Positions 5,221-5,425 of a stretch of 5,425 nt of DNA are shown piece by piece. Every line of letters begins with the position of its first letter. Within the stretch, counting starts at the first letter, position 1. The DNA is taken from NCBI GenBank assembly GCA_945483375.1, contig CALYRQ010000075.1, forward strand, positions 1 through 5,425, given 5' to 3'. Origin of the DNA: an uncultured Elusimicrobia bacterium (GTDB lineage: Bacteria; Elusimicrobiota; Elusimicrobia; Elusimicrobiales; Elusimicrobiaceae). The notes below the pieces were generated by a model. That model made no database searches. It was given only the letters and a program-made list of their open reading frames with translations, and had not been told where the DNA came from. Both the position numbers and the translations under genes were made by a program.

Positions 5221-5232
5221 GGTAAACTTTTG

Positions 5233-5254
5233 CTTCTTTTCGAAAGAAAAGAAG
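5233..5254. repeat. Hairpin with 9-bp stem and GAAA tetraloop
   Basis: CTTCTTTTC (5233-5241) and GAAAAGAAG (5246-5254) pair perfectly. Read as plus-strand RNA the loop is GAAA, a stable GNRA tetraloop. The hairpin is followed by AAAGAA and then the repeat word at 5261-5273. It is purine/pyrimidine skewed and non-coding. Confidence 0.65.
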
Positions 5255-5260
5255 AAAGAA

Positions 5261-5273
5261 CCCTGCGGGCGGC
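5261..5273 (-). repeat. 13-bp dispersed repeat word, inverted copy of 66-78
   Basis: CCCTGCGGGCGGC here is the exact reverse complement of GCCGCCCGCAGGG at 66-78, at the other end of the window. A divergent third copy, GCCGCC-GTCCGCAGGAC, lies at 120-135. This suggests that both gene-free ends carry members of one repeat family. Beyond it, 5274-5371 shows no gene and no further structure except the GGCCT-GGA-AGGCC hairpin at 5359-5371. Confidence 0.5.
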
Positions 5274-5371
5274 TATACGGGGCGCGCCTTTTCGTAGCGG
5301 GCGACATGTCTTAACAGTGTGGCCTAAACTAGTCAAATTAGAGGGGAAAGATAACCGCGGCCTGGAAGGCC

Positions 5372-5399
5372 TTGACACGTTTTTTTTTTTTGATAAATT
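5372..5399 (+). promoter_or_regulatory. Possible promoter with a T12 spacer, pointing off the right edge
   Basis: A perfect -35 hexamer TTGACA (5372-5377) is followed, at 16-base spacing, by TAAATT (5394-5399; 4 of 6 matches to TATAAT). The spacer is mostly an uninterrupted run of 12 T (5380-5391). It would drive a gene beyond the window. Alternatively the GGCCT/AGGCC hairpin (5359-5371) and the T run, 8 bases apart, are remains of a terminator. The evidence is weak for either reading. Confidence 0.3.
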
Positions 5400-5425
5400 G
5401 GGGTAACGGCTCGGTTTGGGTTATA

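Noticed and set aside
4951..5307. Minus-strand ORF of 118 codons across the repeat region
   Set aside because: It runs through the long palindrome and simple hairpins, overlaps the DUF192 start, has low-complexity Lys/Phe/Gln composition and no recognisable domain. It is best seen as a repeat-derived chance ORF. The overlapping 98-codon minus-strand ORF (5082-5378) is rejected for the same reason.
5308..5360. Possible insertion sequence end or RNA gene fragment
   Set aside because: No transposase, no matching terminal repeat inside the window and no tRNA-like or rRNA-like core that I can recognise.

Overview
The window looks like a piece of a host-associated Elusimicrobiota chromosome (Elusimicrobium-like). 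This is inferred from the style of the type IV pilin-like protein, the gene mix and the moderate GC content. It is not proven, because no rRNA or other phylogenetic marker is present.

Layout: positions 1-189 hold no gene but carry nested inverted repeats. At 190-657 is a plus-strand type IV pilin-like gene. It converges, across a bidirectional hairpin terminator (662-689), on a block of minus-strand genes. Read in the direction of transcription (right to left), these are two groups. The first is a two-gene unit: a DUF192 lipoprotein (4960-4508) overlapping by ATGA with a secreted M20 metallopeptidase (4511-3057), ending at a hairpin (3019-3045). The second is metK (2919-1759), driven by a good extended -10 promoter, then a hairpin (1730-1752), then a cysteine-rich C_GCAxxG_C_C protein (1699-1247) joined by TAATG coupling to a DJ-1/PfpI protein (1247-705). 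Positions 4961-5425 hold no gene I can support, but are dense in inverted repeats and simple hairpins.

How the genes work together: metK makes S-adenosylmethionine. The two genes downstream of it look like a small redox or stress pair (multi-cysteine protein plus DJ-1-type protein) that may be expressed by read-through from metK. The DUF192-M20 pair acts at the envelope: both products carry export signals and are translationally coupled. The pilin-like protein is a third envelope component, transcribed separately.

The most interesting signal is the short metK leader. The predicted transcript starts almost exactly at a GGAACC/GGTTCC stem. Its loop can pair either with the six bases just before the start codon or with six bases covering the UG of AUG, giving an H-type pseudoknot that could mask the start. 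metK has no Shine-Dalgarno sequence of its own. This fits a small SAM-responsive leader but matches no SAM riboswitch consensus I can recall. The second point of interest is the dispersed repeat material at both ends of the window, which shares a 13-base word in opposite orientation.
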